Shown: piece after piece, positions 18,042 to 27,054 of the stretch | Position numbering within the stretch: the stretch's first letter is position 1 | Layout: each line of letters begins with the position of its first letter | Assembly (NCBI RefSeq): GCF_040409955.1 | Contig: NZ_CP123385.1 | Coordinates: 1,099,501-1,163,500, forward strand | Source: Salipiger sp. H15 | GTDB taxonomy: Bacteria > Pseudomonadota > Alphaproteobacteria > Rhodobacterales > Rhodobacteraceae | DNA: 64,000 nt | Direction of reading: 5' to 3' | Notes under the pieces: generated by a model | What the model was told of the DNA's origin: nothing | Databases searched by the model: none | Seen by the model: the letters and a program-made list of their open reading frames with translations, nothing else | Translations under genes and position numbers: made by a program

Positions 18042-19712
18042 ATGACCACCGACATCGAAATCGCCCGCGCCGCCGAGAAGCTGCCGATCCAGGAGATCGG
18101 CGAGAAGCTCGGCATCACCGGGACGGACCTCATCCCCTATGGCCATGACAAGGCGAAGGTTTCGGCGAGCTTCATCGCCGGGCTCGCGGGCCGCAGGCAC
18201 GGCCGGCTGATCCTCGTCACGGCGATCAACCCGACCCCCGCGGGCGAGGGCAAGACCACCACCACCGTCGGCCTCGGCGACGGGCTGGCGGCGATCGGCA
18301 AGAAGGCGGCGGTCTGCATCCGCGAGGCCTCGCTCGGGCCGAACTTCGGGATGAAGGGCGGGGCCGCCGGCGGCGGCTACGCGCAGGTGGTGCCGATGGA
18401 GGAGATGAACCTCCACTTCACCGGCGACTTCCACGCGATCACCGCCGCGCACAACCTGCTCGCGGCGATGATCGACAACCACATCCACTGGGGCAACGCG
18501 CTCGACATCGACCTGCGCCGGATCGTCTGGCGGCGGGTGCTCGACGTCAACGACCGCGCGCTGCGCGACGTGGTGACGGGGCTCGGCGGCGTGCCGAACG
18601 GCTTCCCGCGGCAGGGCGGCTTCGACATCACCGTCGCCTCCGAGGTCATGGCCTGCCTCTGCCTCGCCGACGACCTCGTGGACCTTGAGCAGCGGCTCGG
18701 AGACATGATCGTCGCCTATCGCCGCGACAAGGCCCCGGTGCATGCGCGCGACCTCAAGGCGGACGGCGCGATGGCGGTGCTCTTGAAGGACGCGCTGCAA
18801 CCCAACCTCGTGCAGACGCTCGAGCACACCCCGGCCTTCGTGCACGGCGGGCCCTTCGCCAATATCGCGCATGGCTGCAACTCGGTGATCGCCACCAAGA
18901 CCGCGCTCGCCCTTGCCGACTACGTGGTGACCGAGGCGGGCTTCGGCGCCGATCTCGGGGCCGAGAAGTTCTTCGACATCAAGTGCCGCAAGGCCGGGCT
19001 GCACCCCGACTGCGCGGTGCTGGTGGCGACGGTGCGGGCGCTCAAGATGAACGGCGGCGTGGCGCGGGCCGAGCTTGGCACCGAGGACGTGGCCGCGGTC
19101 AAGAAGGGCTGCGCCAACCTCGGGCGCCACATCGAGAACCTGCGCCAGTTCGGCGTTCCGGTGGTGGTGGCGATCAACCATTTCGCCGGCGACACCGAGG
19201 CCGAGATCGCCGCGGTCAAGGCCTATGCCGAGGCGCGCGGCGCCGAGGCGCACCTCTGCCACCACTGGGCCGAGGGCTCGAAGGGGATCACGAAACTCGC
19301 CGAGCGCGTCGCCCATATCGCCGACGGCGACGCCGCACAGTTCGCGCCGATCTACCCCGACGAGATGCCGCTCTGGGAAAAGATCGAGACCGTCGCCAAG
19401 CGCATCTACCACGCCGAGGAGGTGACCGCCGACCCGCGCATCCTCGCCCAGCTTGCCGAATGGGAAGAGCAGGGTTTCGGCACCCTGCCGGTCTGCATGG
19501 CCAAGACGCAGTATTCCTTCTCGACCGATCCCAAGAAGCTCGGCGCGCCGACCGGTCACATGGTGCCGGTGCGCGAGGTCCGGCTCTCGGCCGGGGCGGG
19601 CTTCGTCGTGGCGATCTGCGGCGACATCATGACCATGCCCGGCCTGCCGCGCGTGCCCGCGGCCGAGACCATCCGGCTCAACGGAGCGGGCGAGGTCGAG
19701 GGGCTGTTCTGA
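18042..19712 (+). CDS. fhs: Formate--tetrahydrofolate ligase
   Basis: The 556-residue protein matches the standard length of Fhs. It contains the P-loop [18 protein letters not shown], the segment [20 protein letters not shown] and [11 protein letters not shown], all diagnostic of the family. It makes 10-formyl-tetrahydrofolate from formate, ATP and tetrahydrofolate. In marine Rhodobacteraceae Fhs and FolD together assimilate or oxidise one-carbon units from methylated compounds. The ATG at 18042 follows GGAAGGAGG. A terminator hairpin after the stop separates it from the chorismate mutase gene, so folD may use its own promoter. Confidence 0.97.
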   Translation: MTTDIEIARAAEKLPIQEIGEKLGITGTDLIPYGHDKAKVSASFIAGLAGRRHGRLILVTAINPTPAGEGKTTTTVGLGDGLAAIGKKAAVCIREASLGPNFGMKGGAAGGGYAQVVPMEEMNLHFTGDFHAITAAHNLLAAMIDNHIHWGNALDIDLRRIVWRRVLDVNDRALRDVVTGLGGVPNGFPRQGGFDITVASEVMACLCLADDLVDLEQRLGDMIVAYRRDKAPVHARDLKADGAMAVLLKDALQPNLVQTLEHTPAFVHGGPFANIAHGCNSVIATKTALALADYVVTEAGFGADLGAEKFFDIKCRKAGLHPDCAVLVATVRALKMNGGVARAELGTEDVAAVKKGCANLGRHIENLRQFGVPVVVAINHFAGDTEAEIAAVKAYAEARGAEAHLCHHWAEGSKGITKLAERVAHIADGDAAQFAPIYPDEMPLWEKIETVAKRIYHAEEVTADPRILAQLAEWEEQGFGTLPVCMAKTQYSFSTDPKKLGAPTGHMVPVREVRLSAGAGFVVAICGDIMTMPGLPRVPAAETIRLNGAGEVEGLF

Positions 19713-19734
19713 CGTCTCCTGCCCGATGACGCGC

Positions 19735-19759
19735 GGGGGCGGTTCCCAAAACCGCCCCC
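19735..19759 (+). terminator. Terminator after fhs
   Basis: GGGGGCGGTT (19735-19744) and AACCGCCCCC (19750-19759) form a 10-base stem with a 5-base loop; a short GGGTTT follows. Confidence 0.7.
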
Positions 19760-19819
19760 GGGTTTCCGATGCGGCGCGCGCTTTGTCGTCTTTGTACCGG
19801 GCTTTGCCGCACTGGTACG

Positions 19820-19848
19820 TTGATCATCGCGCCGCGTCGCGGCATAGG
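19820..19848 (+). promoter_or_regulatory. Candidate promoter for chorismate mutase-folD
   Basis: TTGATC at 19820-19825 and CATAGG at 19843-19848 are 17 bases apart, 40 bases before the start codon. An inverted repeat GTACC (19794-19798)/GGTAC (19814-19818) lies just upstream and could be an operator. Confidence 0.35.
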
Positions 19849-19887
19849 GGGCGCACCGGACCACGGTCACCCTGCAAGGAGGCGCCC

Positions 19888-20184
19888 ATGCGCGATCCCG
19901 CAAGCCTTGGCGACATGACGGCGCTGCGCGCCGAGATCGACGCCACCGACAAGAGCCTGAGCGCGCTTCTGGCGCATCGCCAGCGCCTCATCGACCGTGC
20001 CGCCGAGATCAAGACCGGCGCGGGACTTCCCGCCCGGATCAAGGCCCGCGTCGACGAGGTCATCGCCAATGCCCGGACCAATGCCGAGGCCGAGGGGATC
20101 GATCCGGATCTGAGCGAGACGCTCTGGCGCGAGCTGGTGGAGTGGTCGATCCGCCGCGAAGAAACCGTTCTGGGACAGGAGTGA
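19888..20184 (+). CDS. Short AroQ-type chorismate mutase
   Basis: The 98-residue all-helical protein carries the AroQ pattern: [19 protein letters not shown] with the Arg, Asp and Arg that contact chorismate, then LIDRAAEIK with the conserved lysine. It fits the size of a monofunctional chorismate mutase, converting chorismate to prephenate on the way to Phe and Tyr. Members of this fold also include isochorismate-pyruvate lyases, which cannot be excluded. AAGGAGG before 19888 fixes the start. It lies five bases upstream of folD, so the two form an operon. No other aromatic amino acid gene is present. Confidence 0.85.
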   Translation: MRDPASLGDMTALRAEIDATDKSLSALLAHRQRLIDRAAEIKTGAGLPARIKARVDEVIANARTNAEAEGIDPDLSETLWRELVEWSIRREETVLGQE

Positions 20185-20189
20185 GGCGC

Positions 20190-21092
20190 ATGAGCGCAAC
20201 GATCATCGACGGCAAGGCGTTTGCCGAAAAGGTGCGGACGCAGGTCGCTGCCCACGTGGCGCGGCTGAAGGACGAGCACGGCATCACCCCCGGCCTCGCC
20301 GTGGTGCTGGTGGGCGAGGACCCGGCCTCGGAAGTCTACGTCCGCAACAAGGGCAAGCAGACGCTCGAGGCGGGGATGAACAGCTTCGAGCACAAGCTCT
20401 CGGCCGACACCTCGGAAGCGGACCTTCTGGCGCTGATCGACCAGCTGAACAACGATCCCGCCGTGCACGGCATCCTCGTGCAGCTGCCGCTGCCGGGGCA
20501 CCTGAATTCGGATCTGGTGATCAACTCGATCGACCCGGCGAAGGACGTCGACGGCTTCCACATCTCCAACGTCGGCCTGCTGGGAACCGGGCAGAAGAGC
20601 ATGGTGCCCTGCACCCCGCTCGGCTGCCTGATGATGCTGCGCGACCAACTCGGCTCGCTCTCGGGGCTGAACGCCGTGGTCGTGGGCCGCTCGAACATCG
20701 TCGGCAAGCCGATGGCGCAGCTGCTGCTGGGTGACAGCTGCACGGTGACCATCGCGCATTCGTGCACCAAGGATCTGGCCGAGGTCTGCCGCCGCGCCGA
20801 TATCCTCGTCGCCGCCGTCGGCCGCCCCGAGATGATCCCCGGCGACTGGGTGAAGCCCGGCGCCACGGTGATCGACGTGGGCATCAACCGCATTCCCGCG
20901 CCGGAGAAGGGCGAGGGCAAGTTCCGGCTGGTGGGCGATGTCGCGTTCGCCTCGGCCGCCGAGGTCGCGGGCGCGATCACCCCGGTGCCGGGCGGCGTCG
21001 GGCCGATGACCATCGCCTGCCTGCTGGCCAACACCGTCACCGCCTGCTGCCGCGCCAACGGCCTTGCCGAGCCCGAGGGGCTGACGGCCTGA
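20190..21092 (+). CDS. folD: Bifunctional methylenetetrahydrofolate dehydrogenase/methenyltetrahydrofolate cyclohydrolase
   Basis: The 300-residue protein contains the FolD signatures [16 protein letters not shown] (with the catalytic Lys region), the ILVQLPLP block, KDVDGFH, the Rossmann stretch [16 protein letters not shown] and the closing [16 protein letters not shown]. It interconverts 5,10-methylene-, 5,10-methenyl- and 10-formyl-tetrahydrofolate using NADP. Together with fhs it makes a full formate-to-methylene-THF route. The ATG at 20190 follows AGGAGTGAGG. The gene ends before a bidirectional terminator shared with convergent pdeM. Confidence 0.97.
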   Translation: MSATIIDGKAFAEKVRTQVAAHVARLKDEHGITPGLAVVLVGEDPASEVYVRNKGKQTLEAGMNSFEHKLSADTSEADLLALIDQLNNDPAVHGILVQLPLPGHLNSDLVINSIDPAKDVDGFHISNVGLLGTGQKSMVPCTPLGCLMMLRDQLGSLSGLNAVVVGRSNIVGKPMAQLLLGDSCTVTIAHSCTKDLAEVCRRADILVAAVGRPEMIPGDWVKPGATVIDVGINRIPAPEKGEGKFRLVGDVAFASAAEVAGAITPVPGGVGPMTIACLLANTVTACCRANGLAEPEGLTA

Positions 21093-21099
21093 GAAACGC

Positions 21100-21129
21100 G
21101 CGCGCCGGGCGGCTCTCTGCCCGGCGCGC
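21100..21129. terminator. Bidirectional terminator between folD and pdeM
   Basis: An 11-base perfect stem (GCGCGCCGGGC at 21100-21110, its complement at 21119-21129) with an 8-base loop lies exactly between two convergent stop codons. There is AAA before it for the minus-strand direction. Confidence 0.7.
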
Positions 21130-21795
21130 CTAGCGCGGCATCGGCAGCGCCAGCGGCGCCTCGCCGGTGAGGATCGCCTGCGCATCCGCCGCCATGAGCC
21201 CGACGAGCGCCGGGCTGTCCGTCCGCAGTCCCCCGGTATAGGCGCCATAGGCGGGCATCAGCAGCCGCGCCGCGTCGAGCAGGAAACAGGGGCGCGAGAT
21301 CACCCGCCCGCCGCGCAGCACCAGCCGCGCCTTGGGGTGGTAGTGGCCGGAGATCTCGCCGGAAGCGCCGCGCTCGGCGATGTGGCGCAGCACCAGCCCG
21401 CCCAGCTCCAGCGCCGCGAGGTGCCTGCCGCCAAGGGAGACCGGCCCCGGATCGTGGTTGCCCTCGACCCAGATCCAGTCGCGCCCGGCCTGCAGCCGCG
21501 TGATCCAGAGCTGCTCGTCCTCGGGCAGCATGAGGTCGATCCCCGCGCTGTCGAAACTGTCGCCGAGGCAGACCACGCGCTTGGCGCCGGTGGCCTCGAG
21601 GTCGCGCTCGAGCCGCTGCAGCGTCTCGCGCCCTTCGTAGGGGGGAAGCAGCGCGCCGCCCTGCGCCGCCATCCGAGCCGACTTTCCGAGGTGCAGGTCC
21701 GAGACCACGAGCAGCCGCTCGGCGGGCCAGAACAGCGCCCCCGACCCCAGCGCCCGCAGCGCGGCCCCGCAAAACTCCACGTCGATCCAGCTCAT
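21130..21795 (-). CDS. pdeM: Ligase-associated DNA damage response phosphoesterase PdeM
   Basis: The 221-residue protein is a calcineurin-like phosphoesterase. Its metal-binding motifs are VVSDLHLGKSAR, CLGDSFDS, VEGNHDP and ISGHYHPK. This subfamily (TIGR04123-type) typically occurs with a large DEXH helicase, an exonuclease and an ATP-dependent DNA ligase in a presumed DNA repair set. Here the helicase gene is close by on the same strand but a phosphate transporter gene lies between them, and neither ligase nor exonuclease is seen. The start at 21795 was chosen because it is the first in-frame methionine after the transporter stop and begins the conserved MSWIDVEFCGAAL. Confidence 0.85.
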   Translation of the reverse strand: MSWIDVEFCGAALRALGSGALFWPAERLLVVSDLHLGKSARMAAQGGALLPPYEGRETLQRLERDLEATGAKRVVCLGDSFDSAGIDLMLPEDEQLWITRLQAGRDWIWVEGNHDPGPVSLGGRHLAALELGGLVLRHIAERGASGEISGHYHPKARLVLRGGRVISRPCFLLDAARLLMPAYGAYTGGLRTDSPALVGLMAADAQAILTGEAPLALPMPR

Positions 21796-21839
21796 GCCCG
21801 AGGCAATGCCAGAGCGCCGCGCCGCCTGCAAGCCGGGGC

Positions 21840-23264
21840 TCAGACCAGCATCACGTGCAGCAGGAGCGCCGCGCCGAACGACAGGATCACCGTGCCGGGC
21901 AGGGTGGTGACCCAGGCCAGCAGGATGCGCGAGATCATGTCCCACTGCATCCGGTCGCCCGAGGACTGCACCGTGCCGGCGACGCCCGAGGTCAGCACGT
22001 GGGTGGTCGAGACCGGCACGCCGCCGAAATCCGCCGCGGCGATCGAGGCCATGGCGGCGGCCTGCGCCGCCAGCCCCTGCGCCGGGCTCATGTGCCTGCT
22101 GCCCATCTTCTCGCCCAGCGTCTCGACGATCCGCCTGTAGCCGATCATCGTGCCGCAGCCGAGGGCGAGGGCCGAGAGCATCACCAGCCATGTGGGCACC
22201 TTCTCGATCAGCCGTTGCAAAGCGGTATAGGCGTCGTTCAGCCGGGCGATCTCGGTGCCGGTCAGGATCGCGGTCAGCTGCGGGGTGTCGAGCGCCCGGC
22301 CGAGTGCCTCGTGGATGTCGAGGATCTCGGCGCGGAAGCGGATGCGCTCCTCTTCCGTCACCGGTGTCGCGGCGCCGTCGAGCTCGACCACCGCGCGCAG
22401 GTGCTCGAGCTCGGTCCGGTAGCGCGCGGCGGCGGGCACCTGCGGGTCGGCAAGATGCGCGTCCACCACCTGCCGCAGCTCGGCGATCACCTGCAGGCTG
22501 CGGGCGTAGCTTGCCGGGTCGTGCACCGGGTCGAGCGCGAAATTGCCCGGCGCGAGGCCCATCAGCGCCATCAGCATCAGCCCGATCGACTTCTGCCCGT
22601 CGTTCGAGCCGTGCAGGAAGGACACGCCCGCCGCCCCGACGATGAGCGCGGCGCAGATGCCGCCGGGCGGGCGAAGCCCTTCCTCGTGCGGGCGGTAGAT
22701 CTCTGGGCTCCGCACCAGCCGACGGATCAGCCGGTAGATGAGCCATCCGACGACGAAGCCGAAGACCGGCGAGACCAGCAGGGTGAGCAGGATCTTCCGC
22801 CCCTCGTGAAGGTTCAGCTCCTGCGCGACGGGCGCGCCGACCAGCAGCGCATGGGCCATCGACACGCCGATGACCGCGCCAATGTAGGTGTGCGTGGTCG
22901 AGTTGGGGATGCCGAAATACCAGGTCGCAAGGTTCCAGGTCACCGCCGTGGCGATCAGCGCCAGCATCAGCGAGGCCTCGTGCGCGGTGTTGATCCCGGC
23001 GATCATCTCCTTGGGCAGCAGGAAGACGATCGAGAAGGCCACCGCCGTGCCGCCGAGGATCACCCCGAGGAAGTTCATCACCGCCGAGAGCGCGATGGCC
23101 GGAACCGGTTTCAGCGCGTTGGCGTAGATCACCGTCGCGACGGCGTTGGCCGCGTCGTGGAAGCCGTTCACCGCCTCCTGCAGCACGATCAGCACGAAGA
23201 CGAGGAGGAGGGTCAGCGTGGCCACCTGCGGCAGGTTGTGCAGGATTTCCTCGATCGCGGTCAT
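21840..23264 (-). CDS. pit: PiT family inorganic phosphate transporter
   Basis: The 474-residue protein has the duplicated PiT signature: GFHDAANAVATVIYA near the N-terminus and GSNDGQKSIGL in the middle. There are about ten membrane segments in two inverted halves, split by a charged cytoplasmic region at about residues 235-340. PiT carriers import metal-phosphate with protons at low affinity. GGAAGGAGGGG precedes the ATG at 23264. The gene sits between the helicase and pdeM genes on the same strand; 45 bases separate it from pdeM. An AT-rich block at about 23318-23345 may hold its promoter. Confidence 0.93.
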   Translation of the reverse strand: MTAIEEILHNLPQVATLTLLLVFVLIVLQEAVNGFHDAANAVATVIYANALKPVPAIALSAVMNFLGVILGGTAVAFSIVFLLPKEMIAGINTAHEASLMLALIATAVTWNLATWYFGIPNSTTHTYIGAVIGVSMAHALLVGAPVAQELNLHEGRKILLTLLVSPVFGFVVGWLIYRLIRRLVRSPEIYRPHEEGLRPPGGICAALIVGAAGVSFLHGSNDGQKSIGLMLMALMGLAPGNFALDPVHDPASYARSLQVIAELRQVVDAHLADPQVPAAARYRTELEHLRAVVELDGAATPVTEEERIRFRAEILDIHEALGRALDTPQLTAILTGTEIARLNDAYTALQRLIEKVPTWLVMLSALALGCGTMIGYRRIVETLGEKMGSRHMSPAQGLAAQAAAMASIAAADFGGVPVSTTHVLTSGVAGTVQSSGDRMQWDMISRILLAWVTTLPGTVILSFGAALLLHVMLV

Positions 23265-23453
23265 GCCCCCTCCTTCCGCCGTCGGCGGGCGGATGACCCG
23301 CCTGCAAAGGCACCCGGAATAAAATCTTTTAAAACAATGTAGAGGGCAGGATTGCCCGGCGGCGCGGGCGAGTCATCCCCTTTCATGCGCCGCGCGGCCC
23401 TTCCGGCTGATCTTCGCCCATGCCGCGTGCGGTTACTCCCCGGAGCGGCCGCC

Positions 23454-25862
23454 TCAGATCGCGCCCAGCCCGGCCTCGCGCAGGAGCGCGCCCACCTCCT
23501 CCTCGAGCAGCCGCGCCTCGGCGCTGCCGCGGATCGGCACCTTGCCCGGCTCGAGGAAGAGTGGCGCCGAGAGCGGCGAGAGCCGGTCCAGCCGCACGAG
23601 GTCGATCCGCCCCTGCACCCGCGCGCACATCTCGCGGATGCGGGCGAAATCGACCAGCCCGCGCATCGCCTCCTCGCGGGTGATCTGCAGGAGCAGGTGG
23701 TCGGGGTCGTATTTCACCAGCGTGTCGTAGAGGATGTCCGAGGACATGGTCGCCTGCCGCCCGGTCTTGCGCTGCCCGCCGACGTTGCGCTCGATCAGCC
23801 CGGCGATGGTGGCCGAGGCGCGGAAGGTGCGCTTCATCACCGCGTTGCCGGCGAGCCAGCCCTCGAGCCCCGCCTCGAGCGCCGCGAGGTCGAAGAGCGG
23901 CGCGGGGTCGACCACCGCGTCGAGCCCCCAGATCAGCGTGGCATAGTCGGTGGCGACGAAGCCCATCGGGGCGAGCCCCTCCTCCTCCATGCGCTTGGTG
24001 AGCAGGAGCCCCAGCGTCTGCATCGCGTTGCGCCCGGCAAAGCCGTAGATCACCAGCTGCTCGCGCCCGTCATGCGGGAAGCTCTCGATCAGCAGCCGGC
24101 CGGGCTCGGGCAGGCGCGAGACCTCGCGCTGCAGGCGCAGCCAGTCGGCGGTGTGGCGCGGCAGGCCGGGCCAGTCCTCCTGCCGGAACATCCGCAGGAT
24201 GCGCTCGGACAGCTGCGTCGAGGTGGCGAACTTGGTGCCCATGAAGGTGGCGATCTTCGGCTTGCGGTGGGCGTCGGGGCTGACCTGCACCACCATCTCG
24301 CGCAGCCCCTCGTAGCGCACGATCTGCCCGCCGATGAGGAACGTGTCGCCCCTGGTCAGCTGCGCGGCGAAACCCTCCTCGATCTCGCCTAGGGGCGCGC
24401 CGCCGCGGCCGCGGTAGCGCACTTTCAAGGTGTCGCTGTCCTGGATGGTGCCGATGTTCTGCCGGATGCGCGCCGCCGAGCGCGGGTCGCGCAGCTGCCA
24501 GAGCCCGTCCTCGCGCTGCTTCAGCCGCTGCCACTGGTCGTAGGCGCGCAGCGCGTAGCCGCCGGTGGCGCAGAACTGCAGGCAGGCGTCGAACCCGGCC
24601 CGCGTCAGCCCGGCATAGGCCCCCGCCGTGGTCATCTCGGCGTAGAGCTTGCCTGCGTCGAAGGGCCCGGCGCAGGCGGCGATGAGGATGTGCTGGCAGA
24701 GCACGTCGCGCGGCCCGGGCCCGCGGCTCTCGCCGTCGAGTTCCCGCGCCCGCACCGCCTCGAGCGCGGCGAGGCATTCCACCACCTCGAAGCGGTTTGC
24801 GGGCACCAGCAGCGCCTTCGAGGGCGCGTTGTAGCGGTGGTTGGCGCGGCCGATGCGCTGCACGAGCCGTTTGACGTTCTTCGGCGCGCCGATCTGGATC
24901 ACCAGGTCCACGTCGCCCCAGTCGATGCCGAGGTCGAGCGAGCCGGTGCAGACGATGGCGCGCAGATCGCCGCGCACCATGGCGGCCTCGACCTTCTCGC
25001 GCTGGCCGCGGTCGAGGCTGCCATGGTGGATGCCGATCGGCAGCGAGTCCTCGTTGGCGAGCCAGAGCCGGTGGAAGAAGATCTCGGCCTGCGCGCGGGT
25101 GTTGTGGAAGATGAGCGTGGTGCGGTGCCGCTTGACCTCTTCGAGCACCGCCGGGATCGCGTAGGCCGCCCCGCCGCCGGACCAGGGCGGGGCGGCCTCG
25201 GTCTGCAGCATCGAGATGTCGGGCTCGGGGCCGGGATCGGCCTCGACGATCTTGCAGGGATCCGGGTGCCGCGCCAGCAGCCGGGCGATCGCCGCCGGAT
25301 CCTCGACCGTGGCCGAAAGCCCGACCCGCCGCAGGTCGGGGCAGAGCGTCTGCAGCCGCGCCAGCGCCAGCATCAGCTGGTCGCCGCGCTTGCTCTCGGC
25401 GAGGGCGTGGATCTCGTCGACCACCACCCGGCTCAGCCCGGCGAAGATGCGCGGCGCGTCCTCGTAGGAGGTGAGCAGGGCAAGGCTCTCGGGCGTGGTC
25501 AGCAGGATGTGCGGCGGATCGGCCCGCTGCCGCCGCTTGCGCGAGGAAGACGTGTCGCCGGTGCGGTCCTCGACGCGGATCGGCAGGCCCGCCTCCTCGA
25601 TCGGGATGAGCAGGTTGCGCCTGATGTCCGCCGCCAGCGCCTTCAGCGGCGAGACGTAGAGCGTGTGCAGCCCGGTCCGCGGCGCCTCGGTCAGCTCGGC
25701 GAGCGTCGGCAGGAACCCGGCCAGCGTCTTGCCGCCGCCGGTCGGCGCGATGAGCAGCAGCGCGGGCGCGCCGGCCCGCTCGAGCATGGCGCGCTGGTGC
25801 GGGTGCAGGCTCCAGCCGCGGGCGGCGAACCAGGTCTGAAGGGAGGCGGGCAATCCGGACAT
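23454..25862 (-). CDS. Ligase-associated DEXH-box DNA helicase (Lhr-like)
   Basis: The 802-residue protein is a superfamily 2 helicase of the Lhr type. Walker A is in LIAPTGGGKTLAGFLP. The DEIH box is in VVVDEIHALAESKRGDQL, motif III is GLSATVE, and the second RecA domain ends with QRIGRANHRYN. A long C-terminal Lhr-core region follows. The length and its association with pdeM match the ligase-associated helicase family (TIGR04121), a predicted DNA-repair helicase. An upstream start at 26036 was rejected because the extension is arginine-rich, passes through hairpins, and is not family-like. The ribosome site before 25862 is weak (TTGCGGAC). Confidence 0.9.
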   Translation of the reverse strand: MSGLPASLQTWFAARGWSLHPHQRAMLERAGAPALLLIAPTGGGKTLAGFLPTLAELTEAPRTGLHTLYVSPLKALAADIRRNLLIPIEEAGLPIRVEDRTGDTSSSRKRRQRADPPHILLTTPESLALLTSYEDAPRIFAGLSRVVVDEIHALAESKRGDQLMLALARLQTLCPDLRRVGLSATVEDPAAIARLLARHPDPCKIVEADPGPEPDISMLQTEAAPPWSGGGAAYAIPAVLEEVKRHRTTLIFHNTRAQAEIFFHRLWLANEDSLPIGIHHGSLDRGQREKVEAAMVRGDLRAIVCTGSLDLGIDWGDVDLVIQIGAPKNVKRLVQRIGRANHRYNAPSKALLVPANRFEVVECLAALEAVRARELDGESRGPGPRDVLCQHILIAACAGPFDAGKLYAEMTTAGAYAGLTRAGFDACLQFCATGGYALRAYDQWQRLKQREDGLWQLRDPRSAARIRQNIGTIQDSDTLKVRYRGRGGAPLGEIEEGFAAQLTRGDTFLIGGQIVRYEGLREMVVQVSPDAHRKPKIATFMGTKFATSTQLSERILRMFRQEDWPGLPRHTADWLRLQREVSRLPEPGRLLIESFPHDGREQLVIYGFAGRNAMQTLGLLLTKRMEEEGLAPMGFVATDYATLIWGLDAVVDPAPLFDLAALEAGLEGWLAGNAVMKRTFRASATIAGLIERNVGGQRKTGRQATMSSDILYDTLVKYDPDHLLLQITREEAMRGLVDFARIREMCARVQGRIDLVRLDRLSPLSAPLFLEPGKVPIRGSAEARLLEEEVGALLREAGLGAI

Positions 25863-25920
25863 GTCCGCAAAGATAGGCGCGCCGCCCGGCTTGGGAAGCC
25901 GCCTCGGCACGCAAGCCCCG

Positions 25921-25987
25921 GCCCCTTCTTCTCTTTCCAAATACGCCGGGGGAGTCCGCGCGGAGCGCGGGCGGGGGCGGAGCCCCC
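25921..25987 (-). terminator. Two GC hairpins and a conserved tail upstream of the helicase gene
   Basis: On the minus strand two hairpins with 6-base stems and 3-base loops (25973-25987 and 25956-25970) are followed by GTATTTGGAAAGAGAAGAA and then GGGGC at 25944-25921. This tail nearly repeats the sequence after the dgcN hairpin on the other strand (2952-2976). It may end a transcript arriving from the right or be a dispersed intergenic element. Confidence 0.45.
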
Positions 25988-26111
25988 TCCCTTTCCTCAC
26001 ACATCCCGCGCGCCTCACACCCCCATGTGCCGCCACGCACAGCCCGCGCTCTGGCCTTTCCGGTTCAAACCGCTACGGTTCGGGCCAATCAGACAATGGA
26101 GTCCCTCTCTC

Positions 26112-26969
26112 ATGAACGTCGAATACACCCCTCCCAAGGTCTGGACATGGGACGCCGAGAACGGCGGCCAGTTCGCCTCGATCAACCGCCCCGTCGCCGG
26201 CGCGACCCATGACAAGCCGCTGCCGGTCGGCAAGCACCCGTTCCAGCTCTACAGCCTCGCCACGCCGAACGGCCAGAAGGTCGGCGTGATGTTCGAGGAA
26301 CTGCTCGCCGCGGGGCATAACGCCGAGTACGACGCCTGGCTGATCCGCATCGGCGACGGCGACCAGTTCGGCTCGGGCTTCGTCGAGGTGAACCCCAACT
26401 CGAAGATCCCGGCGCTGATGGACCGCTCGGGCGAGAAACCCGTGCGCGTCTTCGAGTCCGGCGCGATCCTGCTGCACCTTGCCGAGAAGTTCGGCGCCTT
26501 CCTCGGCAAGCCCGAGGACCGGGCCGAGATGCTGAGCTGGCTGTTCTGGCAGATGGGCAGCGCGCCCTATCTCGGCGGCGGCTTCGGGCATTTCTACGCC
26601 TATGCGCCGTCGAAGATGGAATACCCGATCAACCGCTTCGCGATGGAGACCAAGCGCCAGCTCGACGTGCTGAACCGCAACCTCGCGGACCGCAGGTTCA
26701 TGACCGGCGACGAGTACACCATCGCCGACATCGCGATCTGGTGCTGGTACGGCAACCTCGTGCTCGGGCGCGCCTACAGCGCCGGCGAGTTCCTCGACGT
26801 GGAGAGCTACGAGCACGTCCAGCGTTGGGCGAGGGAGATCGACGCGCGCCCGGCGGTGAAGCGCGGCCGCATGGTCAACAAGGCCACCGGCCCGCTGGAA
26901 GAGCAGCTGCGCGAACGCCACGACGCCTCGGATTTCGAGCTGCGCACGCAGGACAAGCTGGAAGCCTGA
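26112..26969 (+). CDS. yghU: YghU-type glutathione S-transferase / disulfide-bond oxidoreductase
   Basis: The 285-residue protein follows the YghU/Ure2-like layout. An N-terminal extension (YTPPKVWTWD) is followed by a thioredoxin-fold domain with LYSLATPNGQKV and NPNSKIPAL, then FESGAILLHLAEKFG, then an all-helical C-terminal domain with TIADIAIWCWYGNLV. YghU enzymes bind two glutathiones, reduce disulfides and have weak peroxidase activity. It acts in the cytosol; no physiological substrate is evident. The start at 26112 begins the conserved N-terminus. A run of three perfect palindromes lies just past the stop. Confidence 0.92.
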   Translation: MNVEYTPPKVWTWDAENGGQFASINRPVAGATHDKPLPVGKHPFQLYSLATPNGQKVGVMFEELLAAGHNAEYDAWLIRIGDGDQFGSGFVEVNPNSKIPALMDRSGEKPVRVFESGAILLHLAEKFGAFLGKPEDRAEMLSWLFWQMGSAPYLGGGFGHFYAYAPSKMEYPINRFAMETKRQLDVLNRNLADRRFMTGDEYTIADIAIWCWYGNLVLGRAYSAGEFLDVESYEHVQRWAREIDARPAVKRGRMVNKATGPLEEQLRERHDASDFELRTQDKLEA

Positions 26970-26978
26970 GGGGGGAGG

Positions 26979-27048
26979 GCAACGTCCTTCGAAGGACGTT
27001 GCAAATCTCTTCGAAGAGATTTGGCCCCCGCCGCGGCGGGGGCCTTTT
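26979..27048. terminator. Run of three contiguous perfect palindromes (bidirectional terminator)
   Basis: Three palindromes abut with one or two shared bases: 26979-27002 (24 bases, centred on TTCGAA), 27002-27023 (22 bases, also centred on TTCGAA) and 27023-27044 (22 bases, GC only, centred on CCGCGG), followed by TTTT. They lie between the convergent yghU-like and hisG genes. The last, with its T-run, would terminate rightward transcription; all could act in both directions. The shared TTCGAA centre of the first two suggests a duplicated or family element. Confidence 0.75.
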
Positions 27049-27054
27049 CGTTGA

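Noticed and set aside
25863..26036. An N-terminal extension of the helicase up to 26036
   Set aside because: It would run through two GC hairpins and gives an Arg-rich peptide; the conserved helicase start is at 25862.
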